Source of the DNA: Arthrobacter sp. APC 3897
GTDB taxonomy: Bacteria > Actinomycetota > Actinomycetes > Actinomycetales > Micrococcaceae
DNA length: 64,000 nucleotides
Reading direction: 5' to 3'
NCBI RefSeq assembly: GCF_030407495.1
Contig: NZ_JASDDG010000024.1
Location: 1-64,000 of the forward strand
In this document: positions 17,769 through 26,098 of the stretch, one piece after another
Layout of the letters: the number at the start of each line of letters is the position of its first letter
How positions within the stretch are numbered: the stretch's first letter is position 1
Made by a program: the position numbers and the translations under genes
The notes under the pieces: generated by a model
The model's input: only the letters and a program-made list of their open reading frames with translations
Databases searched by the model: none
Told to the model about the DNA's origin: nothing

Positions 17769-19460
17769 ATGGCACAGCGCTCAGCGGGCCATCTCATTGT
17801 CCGCCAGCTTGAAGAGCACGGCGTAAAGCGGATCTACACCGTCCCCGGTGAAAGCTTCCTGGACGTCCTGGACGGGCTCCATGATTCAGCCATCCGGACG
17901 GTGGTCTGCCGGCAGGAGGGCGGAGCCGGTTATATGGCGCTCGCGGAGTCCCGGCTCACCGGCACACCCGGCGTGGCAATGGTGACCCGCGGGCCGGGAG
18001 CGGCCAACGCCATGATCGCGGTCCACACCGCCTGGCAGGACGCCACTGCGCTGGTCCTCTTTGTCGGACTGATTCCGCACGCGGACCGCGGCCGTGGCGC
18101 CTTCCAGGAGTTCAGCCTGGAAGGCTGGTTCTCCACCACGGCCAAAAAAGTGATGGTGCTCGACGACGAACGCCGGGCAGCGGAAACTGTCGCCGAAGCC
18201 ATGCACCTGGCCGCCTCCGGACGGCCCGGGCCGGTGGTGATCGGCCTGCCCGAGGACGTACTTGTGCGTCCCGCCGGACAAGGGACCGTCCCGCCCCGCA
18301 GAACCGCCGCCGCGCAGCCCGGCGCAGCGGACCTTGACGAGCTGACAAACCGGCTGTCTCATGCGGAGCGCCCGCTGCTGATCGTTGGCGGAGATGGCTG
18401 GACGGCCGGCGACGGCGGGCGGTTGGCAGCTTGGGCCGTCTCGGCACGGGTTCCGGTGGCTGCGGATTTCCGGTCCTACGACGCCGTGCCGCACACTTCT
18501 GCGGCCTGGGCCGGGTGGCTGGGATACGGACGGGCGGACACCCTGGCGGCCCGGCTGGACCAGGCGGATTTGCTGGTCTTTGTTGGCTGCGCGCGCACCG
18601 ACGTCCTCAGCGACGGCTACACGCGCGGGACGGGAACACCAACCGTCCTGGTATTGCCCGATCCCGATGCAGCAGGCCACGACGGACGCATCGACCTGCA
18701 CCTGACCGTGGCCCCCGCGGCTTTCACCCGGTCCCTGCCGGACCCCCTGGCGGCCCGCGGAAATCGGGACTGTTCGTGGATGGAAGGACTCGCCGCTGAT
18801 CAGCGGCGTTACGCCGTTCCGCGGCCGGACGGAGGCTCCGGCGTCGACCTGGCGGTGGCCTTTGGCCTTCTGGAAGCGCGGCTGCCGGAGAACCGGATCC
18901 TGACATACGGAGCCGGGAACGCCACCATCTGGGGTGCCCGCTACCTCAGTCACCACGGTGCGGGATCCCTGGTGGGACCGCGCAACGGGGCCATGGGACT
19001 GGCCGTGCCTGCCGCGGTGGCTGCATCGCTGATCCACCCCGAACGCCCGGTGGTTGCGGTTTGCGGTGACGGTGACTTCTTCATGAACGCCCAGGAACTG
19101 GCCGTCGCCGCAGCACAGGGCGCAGCTGTGCTGGTGATTGTGGTGGATAACGGCGGCTACGGCACGATCGTGGCACATCAGCGCCAAAAGTACCCGGACC
19201 GGCCCTCCGGCACAGCGCTTGCCAACCCGGACTTTGCGGGCTGGATCCGCAGCTTCGGCGGACATGGGGAACGGGTCGAGGACACCGCTGCGTTCGGGCC
19301 GGCACTGGACCGGGCCCTGGACAGCGGGCGCCTGGCGCTGCTGCATGTGCTGACAGATCCGGACACCATGGCTCCTGCCACGGCAAACACCCTCACACGA
19401 GACACCGCCTCAGTCCCCGGCCGCAGCGCGGAGCCGGCGGCGCTGGAAGGAATCCGATGA
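17769..19460 (+). CDS. Thiamine-diphosphate-dependent enzyme (acetolactate synthase / benzoylformate decarboxylase superfamily)
   Basis: A 563-residue protein with the three-domain ThDP layout. The pyrimidine-binding domain has the activating glutamate in YTVPGESFLDVL (Glu28). A central domain follows (about 190-330), then a pyrophosphate domain with GDGDFFMNAQELAVAAAQG and VVDNGGYGTI, the GDG-x(about 25)-N metal motif. Length and motifs suit ALS-like lyases or decarboxylases, not an assigned enzyme. Regulatory-subunit and branched-chain genes are absent, so biosynthetic acetolactate synthase is unlikely. It ends within a 4-nt ATGA overlap with the amidohydrolase gene, which implies a catabolic role in one pathway. 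Confidence 0.85.
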   Translation: MAQRSAGHLIVRQLEEHGVKRIYTVPGESFLDVLDGLHDSAIRTVVCRQEGGAGYMALAESRLTGTPGVAMVTRGPGAANAMIAVHTAWQDATALVLFVGLIPHADRGRGAFQEFSLEGWFSTTAKKVMVLDDERRAAETVAEAMHLAASGRPGPVVIGLPEDVLVRPAGQGTVPPRRTAAAQPGAADLDELTNRLSHAERPLLIVGGDGWTAGDGGRLAAWAVSARVPVAADFRSYDAVPHTSAAWAGWLGYGRADTLAARLDQADLLVFVGCARTDVLSDGYTRGTGTPTVLVLPDPDAAGHDGRIDLHLTVAPAAFTRSLPDPLAARGNRDCSWMEGLAADQRRYAVPRPDGGSGVDLAVAFGLLEARLPENRILTYGAGNATIWGARYLSHHGAGSLVGPRNGAMGLAVPAAVAASLIHPERPVVAVCGDGDFFMNAQELAVAAAQGAAVLVIVVDNGGYGTIVAHQRQKYPDRPSGTALANPDFAGWIRSFGGHGERVEDTAAFGPALDRALDSGRLALLHVLTDPDTMAPATANTLTRDTASVPGRSAEPAALEGIR

Positions 19461-21157
19461 AACTTGACCTCATCCTGCACGGCGGAACCATCATCACTTT
19501 GGAGCAGGAGCGGCCCGCTGCCCGTTCAGTGGGGGTCCTCAACGGCCGGATTGCCGGCTTTGACGAGGAGCTGGAGGGATGCACCGCCGAACGGAGCGTC
19601 GACCTGGACGGTGCCGCCGTGGTGCCCGGTTTCATCGATGCACACTGCCACACCACTTGGTGGGGTCTGGGGCTGGACGCCATCGATCTGGAGCAGGCCC
19701 GCGGCCTCGATGAGCTGTACGCACTGCTGGAGAACGAAGTGCAGCGGCTGGCGGACACGCCCGGTGCCTGGATCAACGGTACGGGTTTCAATCACAAGCA
19801 TCACGGCGGAGCCTATCCCGACATTGACCGGCTGGACCGGATCACCGGCGACCGGCCGCTGTATCTGCGCCATGTCTCCGGGCACCTGTCCATTACCAAC
19901 ACCGCCACGCTGCAGCTGGCGGGCGTCTTTGAACCGGGGTTCGCGGATCCCACCGGCGGCGCCGTCCGCCGAGCGGAGGACGGATCACCCAACGGAATCG
20001 TGGAGGAAGCAGCCCAGCAGCTGCTGCAGGGGCTGCTGCTGCCCTATCCGGTAACACAGATCGTCAAAGCCCTGGACGCAGCCACCGCCCGCTACGCCGC
20101 CGTCGGCATCACCAGTTTCACCGAAGCCGGCGTGGGCGGCGGCTGGATTGGCCACAGTCCGGTGGAAGTTGCGGCGTATCAGCAGGCTGCCGCCGCGGGA
20201 CGTTTGCATGCCAGGGCTCAGCTGATGCCGGCACTGGATTCGCTGCAGCCCCTGCAGGCCAATGAAACCGACATGCATGGCACCGGAGCCGGCCGCGGGC
20301 TGGACCTGGGAATGGTGGCCGGGTTTGGTGATGAGCGGTTATCCCTGGGGCCGGTCAAGGTCTTCATGGACGGCTCGCTGCTGGGCGCGACGGCGGCGGT
20401 CACCGAAGACTACTGCGGGCATCCGCACAACACCGGGTACCTGCTCGATGATCCCGATGTCTACCGCGAACGCGTCGACGCCGCCTACCGGGCCGGCTGG
20501 CCCATCGCCCTGCACGCGATCGGGGACGCAGCAATCGACCTGGCGACCGAAATCATTGTTGCGTGCCAGGAACGCTACGGCCGCAACGCCCTGCCCAACC
20601 GGATTGAACACTTTGGCATCGCCCGCCCTGACCAGCTGGCCGCCGTCGCCGCCGCGGGCATTGCCGTTACCCCGCAGGCAGCGTTCATTGGTCCCCTCGG
20701 GGACCAGTTCGCTGCCATGGTGGGGCCGGAGCGCGAGGACTGGCTGTACCGGGGGCGGTCTCTGGTTGACGCGGGAATCCTGGTGGCGGGCAGTTCGGAC
20801 CTGCCGGTTGCGGACAACAACGTCCTGCGTGCCCTGCAGTCCTCCGTGGACCGGAAAACCGAGAAGGGAAAAATCCTGGGCGGTGCCGGCGAAGGCCTGA
20901 CTCCCGAGGAAGCGCTGCGCACCTATACCGACTGGGCGGCCCGGGCCACCGGCACGGACGCGGACAAAGGCACCCTGCGCCGTGGAAAGCTCGCTGACTT
21001 TGCGGTGCTGTCGGGTTCACCGCTGGATGCGCCGGACATTTCAGCCCTTCAAGTCCTCGCCACGCTTGTGGGCGGCGAATTCACATACAACAGGCTTGCC
21101 GCCGGAGCAACACCGGCCATCGAACCGGCGGCCCAGACAACAGGAGCTATCCAATGA
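19457..21157 (+). CDS. Metal-dependent amidohydrolase, YtcJ-like
   Basis: A 566-residue amidohydrolase-superfamily enzyme. The metal-binding H-x-H is in FIDAHCHTTWWG (His63, His65). Further blocks are the lysine segment LGPVKVFMDGSLLGA, a third histidine in ALHAIGDAAID, and an aspartate in AGSSDLPVAD. A C-terminal beta-sandwich segment (GTLRRGKLADFAVLSGSPLD) completes the fold. YtcJ-like members hydrolyse amides, cyclic ureas or related bonds, but most are uncharacterised. It is coupled to both neighbours by 4-nt overlaps, so it acts with the ThDP enzyme and the M20 hydrolase. The substrate is unknown. Confidence 0.87.
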   Translation: MKLDLILHGGTIITLEQERPAARSVGVLNGRIAGFDEELEGCTAERSVDLDGAAVVPGFIDAHCHTTWWGLGLDAIDLEQARGLDELYALLENEVQRLADTPGAWINGTGFNHKHHGGAYPDIDRLDRITGDRPLYLRHVSGHLSITNTATLQLAGVFEPGFADPTGGAVRRAEDGSPNGIVEEAAQQLLQGLLLPYPVTQIVKALDAATARYAAVGITSFTEAGVGGGWIGHSPVEVAAYQQAAAAGRLHARAQLMPALDSLQPLQANETDMHGTGAGRGLDLGMVAGFGDERLSLGPVKVFMDGSLLGATAAVTEDYCGHPHNTGYLLDDPDVYRERVDAAYRAGWPIALHAIGDAAIDLATEIIVACQERYGRNALPNRIEHFGIARPDQLAAVAAAGIAVTPQAAFIGPLGDQFAAMVGPEREDWLYRGRSLVDAGILVAGSSDLPVADNNVLRALQSSVDRKTEKGKILGGAGEGLTPEEALRTYTDWAARATGTDADKGTLRRGKLADFAVLSGSPLDAPDISALQVLATLVGGEFTYNRLAAGATPAIEPAAQTTGAIQ

Positions 21158-22437
21158 CCACCACCGCACCCCAGTCCCCGTCCCTGCTCGGCGGCGGCGC
21201 CGAAGCCTTCCTCGCGGATTTCCGCTCCATGAGTACCTTCGGAGCCACAGCCGGGGGAGGAGTGGACCGGCAGGCGGGCACCCCCGCGGACGGTCAAACC
21301 AGGAACTGGTTCCGCGGCCTGGCCGAAGGCCACGGGTTCGACGTGCGCTATGACGAAGTGGGCAACCAGTTTGCCCTGCTGGAACTGGTTCCCGGGGCGC
21401 CGTACATTGCGGTGGGTTCACATCTGGATTCCCAGCCTCTGGGCGGCAGGTACGACGGCGCTTACGGTGTCCTCGCCGGGGCGCATGCGGCCATCCGGCT
21501 GCAGCAGCAGCTGGCCGCCGGCGGTGACGAGCCGCTGTTCAACATAGCGGTGGTGAACTGGTTCAACGAGGAAGGCTGCCGGTTCAAACCCTCCATGATG
21601 GGCAGCGCGGTGTTCACGGGCAAGCTTCCGGCGGAGCGGGTCCTGGCGACCACCGATCCCCGGGGCACGTCGGTTCGGGAAGCACTGGAAAGCATTGGCA
21701 CCATCGGGGACTTCTCGCTGGACCTGGCCGCGTATCTGGAAATTCACATTGAGCAGGGGCGCTCGCTGGAAGATGCCGGCCTGACCATCGGCCTCGTCGA
21801 ATCCACCTGGGGCGCCAACAAATACGAGTTCACGGTCCACGGCGAGCAGGCCCATACGGGTGCCACCGTCATTGCCGACCGGCATGATGCCCTGCTGGGG
21901 GCCAGCGCCCTGGTGGTGGCCGCCCGGGAGATCGCTGACGGGTTCAGCACCGATGAGCACGCCGTCATAACGTCCTGCGGTGAATTCACCGTCTATCCAA
22001 ACTCTCCCGTGGTGGTGGCCAGCCGGGTTCAGCTGCTGGTGGATGTGCGCAGTACCGACGCCGATGTGCTGGCCGCAGCCGATGCTGAACTGCACCGCCG
22101 CATCGCCGCCATTGAAGAGTTCGCCTCAGTACGCATCGAACAGGGAGCCCAGCATGTTTGGGCCGCCAAGGCCTACGACGAGGCCGGCATGGCGCTCGCT
22201 GCCGACTGTGCCCGGTCGCTGGGCCTTCCGTACGGAACAGTCCGCACGCTGGCCGGGCACGATTCCACCAACCTGAAGGATTTGGTGCCCACCATCATGC
22301 TCTTCGTCCCCAGCGTTGAAGGGATTTCCCACAATGAAAAGGAGCTGACCAGCGACGCAGACATGCTGGCCGGAGTGGACCTGTTGACGGAGCTGCTGGG
22401 GCGCGTGGCGGCGGGGGGATTCGTGAGCGGGAAGTAG
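21154..22437 (+). CDS. M20-family Zn hydrolase (allantoate amidohydrolase / N-carbamoyl-L-amino acid hydrolase type)
   Basis: A 427-residue binuclear zinc hydrolase. Metal-ligand blocks are VGSHLDSQPLGGRYDGAYGV (His90, Asp101), FNEEGCRF (Glu139/140), LEIHIEQG and SHNEKELT (the C-terminal His). HGEQAHTGAT is the dimerisation-domain motif of this subfamily, which removes carbamoyl or ureido groups from allantoate, ureidoglycolate, beta-ureidopropionate or N-carbamoyl amino acids. As the last gene of the MHS-ThDP-amidohydrolase operon it probably handles a carbamoylated or amidated intermediate released by the upstream amidohydrolase. A terminator follows. Confidence 0.88.
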   Translation: MTTTAPQSPSLLGGGAEAFLADFRSMSTFGATAGGGVDRQAGTPADGQTRNWFRGLAEGHGFDVRYDEVGNQFALLELVPGAPYIAVGSHLDSQPLGGRYDGAYGVLAGAHAAIRLQQQLAAGGDEPLFNIAVVNWFNEEGCRFKPSMMGSAVFTGKLPAERVLATTDPRGTSVREALESIGTIGDFSLDLAAYLEIHIEQGRSLEDAGLTIGLVESTWGANKYEFTVHGEQAHTGATVIADRHDALLGASALVVAAREIADGFSTDEHAVITSCGEFTVYPNSPVVVASRVQLLVDVRSTDADVLAAADAELHRRIAAIEEFASVRIEQGAQHVWAAKAYDEAGMALAADCARSLGLPYGTVRTLAGHDSTNLKDLVPTIMLFVPSVEGISHNEKELTSDADMLAGVDLLTELLGRVAAGGFVSGK

Positions 22438-22464
22438 GCCGGACGCGGCCCGGTGCTGCAGGGC

Positions 22465-22505
22465 AAGCCCTCCCGAAATTCTAGGGATTCCGGGAGGGCT
22501 TTCTA
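22465..22505 (+). terminator. Rho-independent terminator after the M20 hydrolase gene
   Basis: AAGCCCTCCCG (22465-22475) pairs with CGGGAGGGCTT (22491-22501) and is followed by TCTATATTT. It closes the 16.4-22.4 kb operon and marks the left edge of the catabolic island. Confidence 0.85.
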
Positions 22506-22589
22506 TATTTACTTGGTGTTGCCTGATCCCCTTGGACTGCGGGCTGGACGACTTTTGGTTGGGCCCATTGGGGATGCTGCAGGCGTTAT

Positions 22590-22640
22590 TTGACTGTGTT
22601 GCCATCCCGCCCTATATTGAACCGAAGTAGGTTTGGTTTA
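22590..22640 (+). promoter_or_regulatory. Promoter for the MDR/crotonase operon with a possible operator
   Basis: TTGACT (22590-22595), a 17-nt spacer and TATATT (22613-22618) make a good housekeeping-sigma promoter. Directly downstream, AACCGAAGTAGGTT forms an AACC/GGTT inverted repeat. Its place just after the -10 box matches the operators at other island promoters, though its sequence agreement is weaker. The leader to the ATG at 22832 is about 200 nt and shows no gene. Confidence 0.6.
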
Positions 22641-22831
22641 TGTGGGCACCAATTGTGCAGCCTCGTCCAGATGGTGAAACGTCCGCTGAGACGAAAGGTC
22701 AAAATCCCCATAGCGGCACTGCATTTCGGTGGCACTTTAGGAGATGTCCAATACGCATCTCCCGGCACCAAGTCAGCGAACGTTGATTACTCAGAGAGGT
22801 CAATCATGGCTGTGACAACGAGGGGCCGCTG

Positions 22832-23878
22832 ATGCGTGCGGTGCAGCTTTTGGAATGGGGTGGCTTACCGCATCTGCGTGATGTCCCTGAACCCAAGCCT
22901 GTGGGCGAGCAGTTACTGATCAGAGTTCAGGCTGCGGGTTTGTGTCTGTCCGATTTGCACGTCATGGATGCACCCGGTGACACCTTCAGTTATCCGCTGC
23001 CGCTCACCCTCGGACACGAAGTGGCTGGGACCGTCATTGCCGCAGGCCCCGACGCCGATACCTCCTGGATGGGGCGGTCCGCTGTCGTGCACGGCATTTG
23101 GGCCTGCCGGGAATGCCGAAACTGCCGCCGCGGGAGAGGAAACTACTGTCTTGAGTTGCGGCCGCGGGTGGATGGACTTCTGCCTGTCATTGGCAATGGA
23201 CTGGGCCGGCCCGGCGGACTTGCGGAGCAGATGCTGGTTCCGTCTTCGGAGGTGCTGGTGGACATTAAGTCGCTGACCGCGGTGCAGGCTGCGCCGCTGG
23301 CCGATGCGGGCCTCACCGCCTACCATGCAATCAATTCCCACCGCAGCCTTATCGATGGGAATACTGTCGCCGTCGTCATCGGTGTCGGTGGGTTGGGGCA
23401 TTTGGCCATACAAATCCTGAAGTACATGCAGGTGAAAGAAATCGTAGCCGTAGACAACCGGACGACAGCCTTGGAGCTGGCCCGGCGTCTCGGGGCCACC
23501 AGTGCCCACTCCTCAATGGAGGACGCGGCGTCGGCAATAGCCGGGTTGGGTGCAGCCGATATCGTCTTCGATTTCGCGGGCGCACCGTCAACTGTCGGGG
23601 CCGCTGCCGAGGCACTGGCTCCCGGTGGACGGGTGGTGGTGGTAGGCAGCGGCGGTGGCCGAGTCACCGTGGGCAAAGACCTTGGGTTGGCCAGTGGGTG
23701 GCAGGTCAGTGCGCCGTTCTGGGGCACCCGGGCTGAGCTTGAAGCGGTCGTGGACCTGGCCGTCGCCGGCGTTCTGCATGCTGAATCCACGAGCTATCCG
23801 CTGGAGAGTGCGCCGGAGGTGTACCGGCAGCTGCGGGCAGGCGAGATTGACGGCCGCGCTGTCATCGTCCCCGGCTGA
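22832..23878 (+). CDS. Zinc-dependent MDR alcohol dehydrogenase
   Basis: A 348-residue medium-chain dehydrogenase. Catalytic zinc ligands lie in GLCLSD (Cys) and LGHEVAG (His-Glu). The structural-zinc cysteines are CRECRNCRRGRGNYC, and the NAD-binding motif is VIGVGGLGHLA. The first gene of the island, it is followed after 51 bp by a crotonase-fold gene. It likely oxidises a primary or secondary alcohol of the island's substrate or an intermediate; the specific alcohol cannot be read. The start follows GAGGGG about 7 nt upstream. Confidence 0.88.
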   Translation: MRAVQLLEWGGLPHLRDVPEPKPVGEQLLIRVQAAGLCLSDLHVMDAPGDTFSYPLPLTLGHEVAGTVIAAGPDADTSWMGRSAVVHGIWACRECRNCRRGRGNYCLELRPRVDGLLPVIGNGLGRPGGLAEQMLVPSSEVLVDIKSLTAVQAAPLADAGLTAYHAINSHRSLIDGNTVAVVIGVGGLGHLAIQILKYMQVKEIVAVDNRTTALELARRLGATSAHSSMEDAASAIAGLGAADIVFDFAGAPSTVGAAAEALAPGGRVVVVGSGGGRVTVGKDLGLASGWQVSAPFWGTRAELEAVVDLAVAGVLHAESTSYPLESAPEVYRQLRAGEIDGRAVIVPG

Positions 23879-23929
23879 TCACCACGGGGGCGGCCGCACG
23901 GAACGCCACTACAAGACCGAAGGAGCACA

Positions 23930-24709
23930 ATGAACTTTGACAGCGTAAAAACGAACAGAGACGGTGCCATCATGTGGCTGACGCTGAACCGGCCGACCGA
24001 GGCAAATGCCCTCAGCCTCCCGCTGGCCGCGGAATTTGCTGCCGCCTTGGCCTTAGCAGAGGCAGATTCGGGCTGTCATGTCGTCATTCTCCAAGGGGCG
24101 GGCAAATTCTTCTGTGCTGGAGGTGACGTCGCAGGGATGGCCGATGCTGAAGACAAGAGCGGATACCTGAAGGAGCTTGCGGGGGCAATGCATGAGGTGA
24201 TCCTGGCGATGCTCCGGTCCCGCCTGATAATAGTTGCGGCAGTCCACGGTCCTGCCGCCGGAGCAGGGCTCGGCTTGGTGCTCGCCGCCGACTTCGTCCT
24301 GGCGACCCCCGATGCCACGTTCAGGAGCGCGTACGCCGGAGTTGGGCTGACACCTGATTGTGGTGTCTCGTATCTGCTCCCGCAAGCGATTGGTCCGGGG
24401 CGTGCAGCCCAGATGTGTTTGGGTGGCCATGTGGTCACAGCCCGGGACGGCGCCGATTGGGGATTGGTCGGCGAGCTGATTCGGACGTCTGAATTGGGGA
24501 CGAGGGGCCGGGAGCTGGGGGAGCGCATGGCGGCCGGGGCGACGCAGACCCTGGGGCCCACCAAGCGGCTGTTAACTGAGGAGCGGCTTTCGACCTTCTC
24601 GGATCATCTGGACAAAGAACTCAGCACGATCTCGACGTTGGGATCCAATCCGGACACCGTGCAGCGGATCGATGCTTTCGCCCGCGGCCGTGTCAAGAGC
24701 CGGCTTTAG
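23930..24709 (+). CDS. Enoyl-CoA hydratase/isomerase family protein, PaaG-like
   Basis: A 259-residue crotonase-fold enzyme. The CoA oxyanion-hole segments FFCAGGDVAGM (61-70) and GPAAGAGLGL (107-116) are present. The first hydratase glutamate is missing (GAGLGL instead of GGxxEL), and the second position lies in FRSAYAGVGLTPDCG, where Asp143 matches the PxD of PaaG and enoyl-CoA isomerases. It is therefore more likely an isomerase or ring-oxepin-type enzyme than a simple hydratase. AAGGAG precedes the ATG. It is co-transcribed with the MDR gene and ends before a strong hairpin shared with the convergent MaoC gene. Confidence 0.85.
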   Translation: MNFDSVKTNRDGAIMWLTLNRPTEANALSLPLAAEFAAALALAEADSGCHVVILQGAGKFFCAGGDVAGMADAEDKSGYLKELAGAMHEVILAMLRSRLIIVAAVHGPAAGAGLGLVLAADFVLATPDATFRSAYAGVGLTPDCGVSYLLPQAIGPGRAAQMCLGGHVVTARDGADWGLVGELIRTSELGTRGRELGERMAAGATQTLGPTKRLLTEERLSTFSDHLDKELSTISTLGSNPDTVQRIDAFARGRVKSRL

Positions 24710-24719
24710 GCCGGGCCGG

Positions 24720-24764
24720 CATGCTGGTGCGGGTGATGTCGTTGACGTCACCCGCACCAGCATG
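24720..24764. terminator. 17-bp perfect inverted repeat between convergent genes
   Basis: CATGCTGGTGCGGGTGA (24720-24736) pairs perfectly with TCACCCGCACCAGCATG (24748-24764) around an 11-nt loop. It lies between the stops of the crotonase gene (24709) and the MaoC gene (24775) and probably ends transcription from both sides, although neither flank has a T-tract. Confidence 0.65.
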
Positions 24765-24774
24765 CACAGGGATT

Positions 24775-25248
24775 TCAGGGTACGGGCTGGCGGCTGCCGG
24801 CCACCACGCGCATCAGGAACTCAGCCACACAGGCGGGCCTGGTGGAGTCCTCGGCGGTAATGGACACCGTCAACGTTATCTGCAGGGCATCGCCCATCGG
24901 CTCGCACGCGCCAATGACAGCAGTACCCCGGACTCTGGATCCGGCAGCCACCGGGGCAGGGAAACGCACCTTGTTCATGCCGTAATTAATGGCGCTGTGC
25001 AAATTCTCCATCTGGAAGATTTCCATAACGATGGGGGAGACCAGGGACAGAGTTAGGTAGCCGTGTGCGACAGTTGTGCCGAAGGGCCCGGTTGCAGCCC
25101 GTTCGGGATCCGTGTGAATCCATTGTTCATCTTCCGAAAGCCTGCCGAAATCATTGATCCGCTGCTGGTCCAAGGTGAACCAGCGGCTGGGGCCGACCTC
25201 CTGGCCAAGGGCGGCCTTGATTTCCTCCACCGAAGCAAAGACGGTCAT
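24775..25248 (-). CDS. MaoC-like (R)-specific enoyl-CoA hydratase
   Basis: A 157-residue hotdog-fold hydratase. The hydratase-2 catalytic block is visible as INDFGRLSEDEQWIHTDPERA ... GPFGTTVAHGYLTLSL, with the Asp/His pair that adds water to trans-2-enoyl-CoA. It overlaps the upstream SDR gene by 4 nt (ATGA), so the two are co-translated; hydration then oxidation of the 3-hydroxyacyl-CoA would be a natural pair. It lies on the minus strand, divergent from the acyl-CoA dehydrogenase gene at 26099. Confidence 0.88.
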   Translation of the reverse strand: MTVFASVEEIKAALGQEVGPSRWFTLDQQRINDFGRLSEDEQWIHTDPERAATGPFGTTVAHGYLTLSLVSPIVMEIFQMENLHSAINYGMNKVRFPAPVAAGSRVRGTAVIGACEPMGDALQITLTVSITAEDSTRPACVAEFLMRVVAGSRQPVP

Positions 25249-26003
25249 TTGGCACCTCCGGTCACGTACAGAACCTGTCCGGTGACGTAGCCTGCTTCTT
25301 CCGCAGCGAAGAACGCGGCGGCATGGGCGATGTCTGCCGGCACCCCGCCCCGGCGCACCGGAGCCGCGGCCGCTGCAGCTTCGCGCATCTGCTCGATGGT
25401 GATGCCCATTCGCTCGGCCGTGGCCTTGGTCATGTCTGTCTCGATGAATCCCGGCGCAATTGCATTTGCCGTGATGCCAAACGGGCCCAGTTCGATAGCC
25501 AGGGTCCGGGTCAGCCCCTGGAGTCCGGCCTTGGCTGCCGAGTAATTGGCCTGGCCGCGGTTGCCGAGCGCCGATGACGATGACATCGAGATGATTCGAC
25601 CATAACCGTTTTTGACCATGTGCTTCTGGGCGAGCTGGCTGGCGATGAAAGCGCCCTGCAAATGGACAGCCATGACGGTGGTCCAGTCATCATCGGACAT
25701 TTTGAACAGCAGATTGTCCCGCAGGACGCCTGCGTTATTGATGAGGATGTCCAGGCTTCCGAACTCTTCGACCACCCGACCGAACGCTTCCTGCATCTGG
25801 GCACGGTCGGTAACGTCCGCTCCCAGTCCAATGGCCTCTCCGCCTGCCTGCTCAATACCCTTGGCAGTGAGCTCTGCGGAGTCCTTGTTGAGATCGAGGA
25901 CGGCTATGCGGGCTCCGCCCGCAGCGAGGTGGCCGGCGACGGCGGCGCCGATTCCCTGTGCGCCTCCGGTGACGACGGCCACTCTGTTTGAAACTCCGGG
26001 CAT
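25245..26003 (-). CDS. Short-chain dehydrogenase/reductase (FabG-like)
   Basis: A 252-residue classical SDR: TGGAQGIGAAVAGHLA (cofactor glycines), VLDLNKDS, NNAG, the catalytic Ser/Tyr/Lys in MSSSSALGNRGQANYSAAKAG, and a C-terminal GYVTGQVLYVTGG. ATG 26003 is chosen because AAGGAG lies 7 nt upstream; longer in-frame starts have no such site. With the coupled MaoC hydratase it probably forms a 3-hydroxyacyl-CoA module. The TetR-type operator at 26078-26094 lies between this gene and the divergent dehydrogenase gene. Confidence 0.88.
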   Translation of the reverse strand: MPGVSNRVAVVTGGAQGIGAAVAGHLAAGGARIAVLDLNKDSAELTAKGIEQAGGEAIGLGADVTDRAQMQEAFGRVVEEFGSLDILINNAGVLRDNLLFKMSDDDWTTVMAVHLQGAFIASQLAQKHMVKNGYGRIISMSSSSALGNRGQANYSAAKAGLQGLTRTLAIELGPFGITANAIAPGFIETDMTKATAERMGITIEQMREAAAAAAPVRRGGVPADIAHAAAFFAAEEAGYVTGQVLYVTGGAK

Positions 26004-26077
26004 GATTTTGCTCCTTGCGTTCATCGTGAGAATTCTGGGCTGTGGTTCCAAGGGAAAGATCTGTGGACAGATAAACC

Positions 26078-26094
26078 AAACTGAACTAACTTCA
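26078..26094. promoter_or_regulatory. Probable TetR-type operator in a divergent promoter region
   Basis: AAACTGAACTAACTTCA matches 15 of 17 bases of the operator upstream of both crotonase copies. It contains a TGAACT-A-ACTTCA inverted repeat with one mismatch. It lies in the 95 bp between the SDR start (26003) and the acyl-CoA dehydrogenase start (26099), so it could control both. Confidence 0.6.
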
Positions 26095-26098
26095 AGTT

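Noticed and set aside
17769-19460. Biosynthetic acetolactate synthase (ilvB)
   Set aside because: No small subunit or branched-chain genes are nearby; the gene is coupled to two hydrolases in a transporter-led operon.
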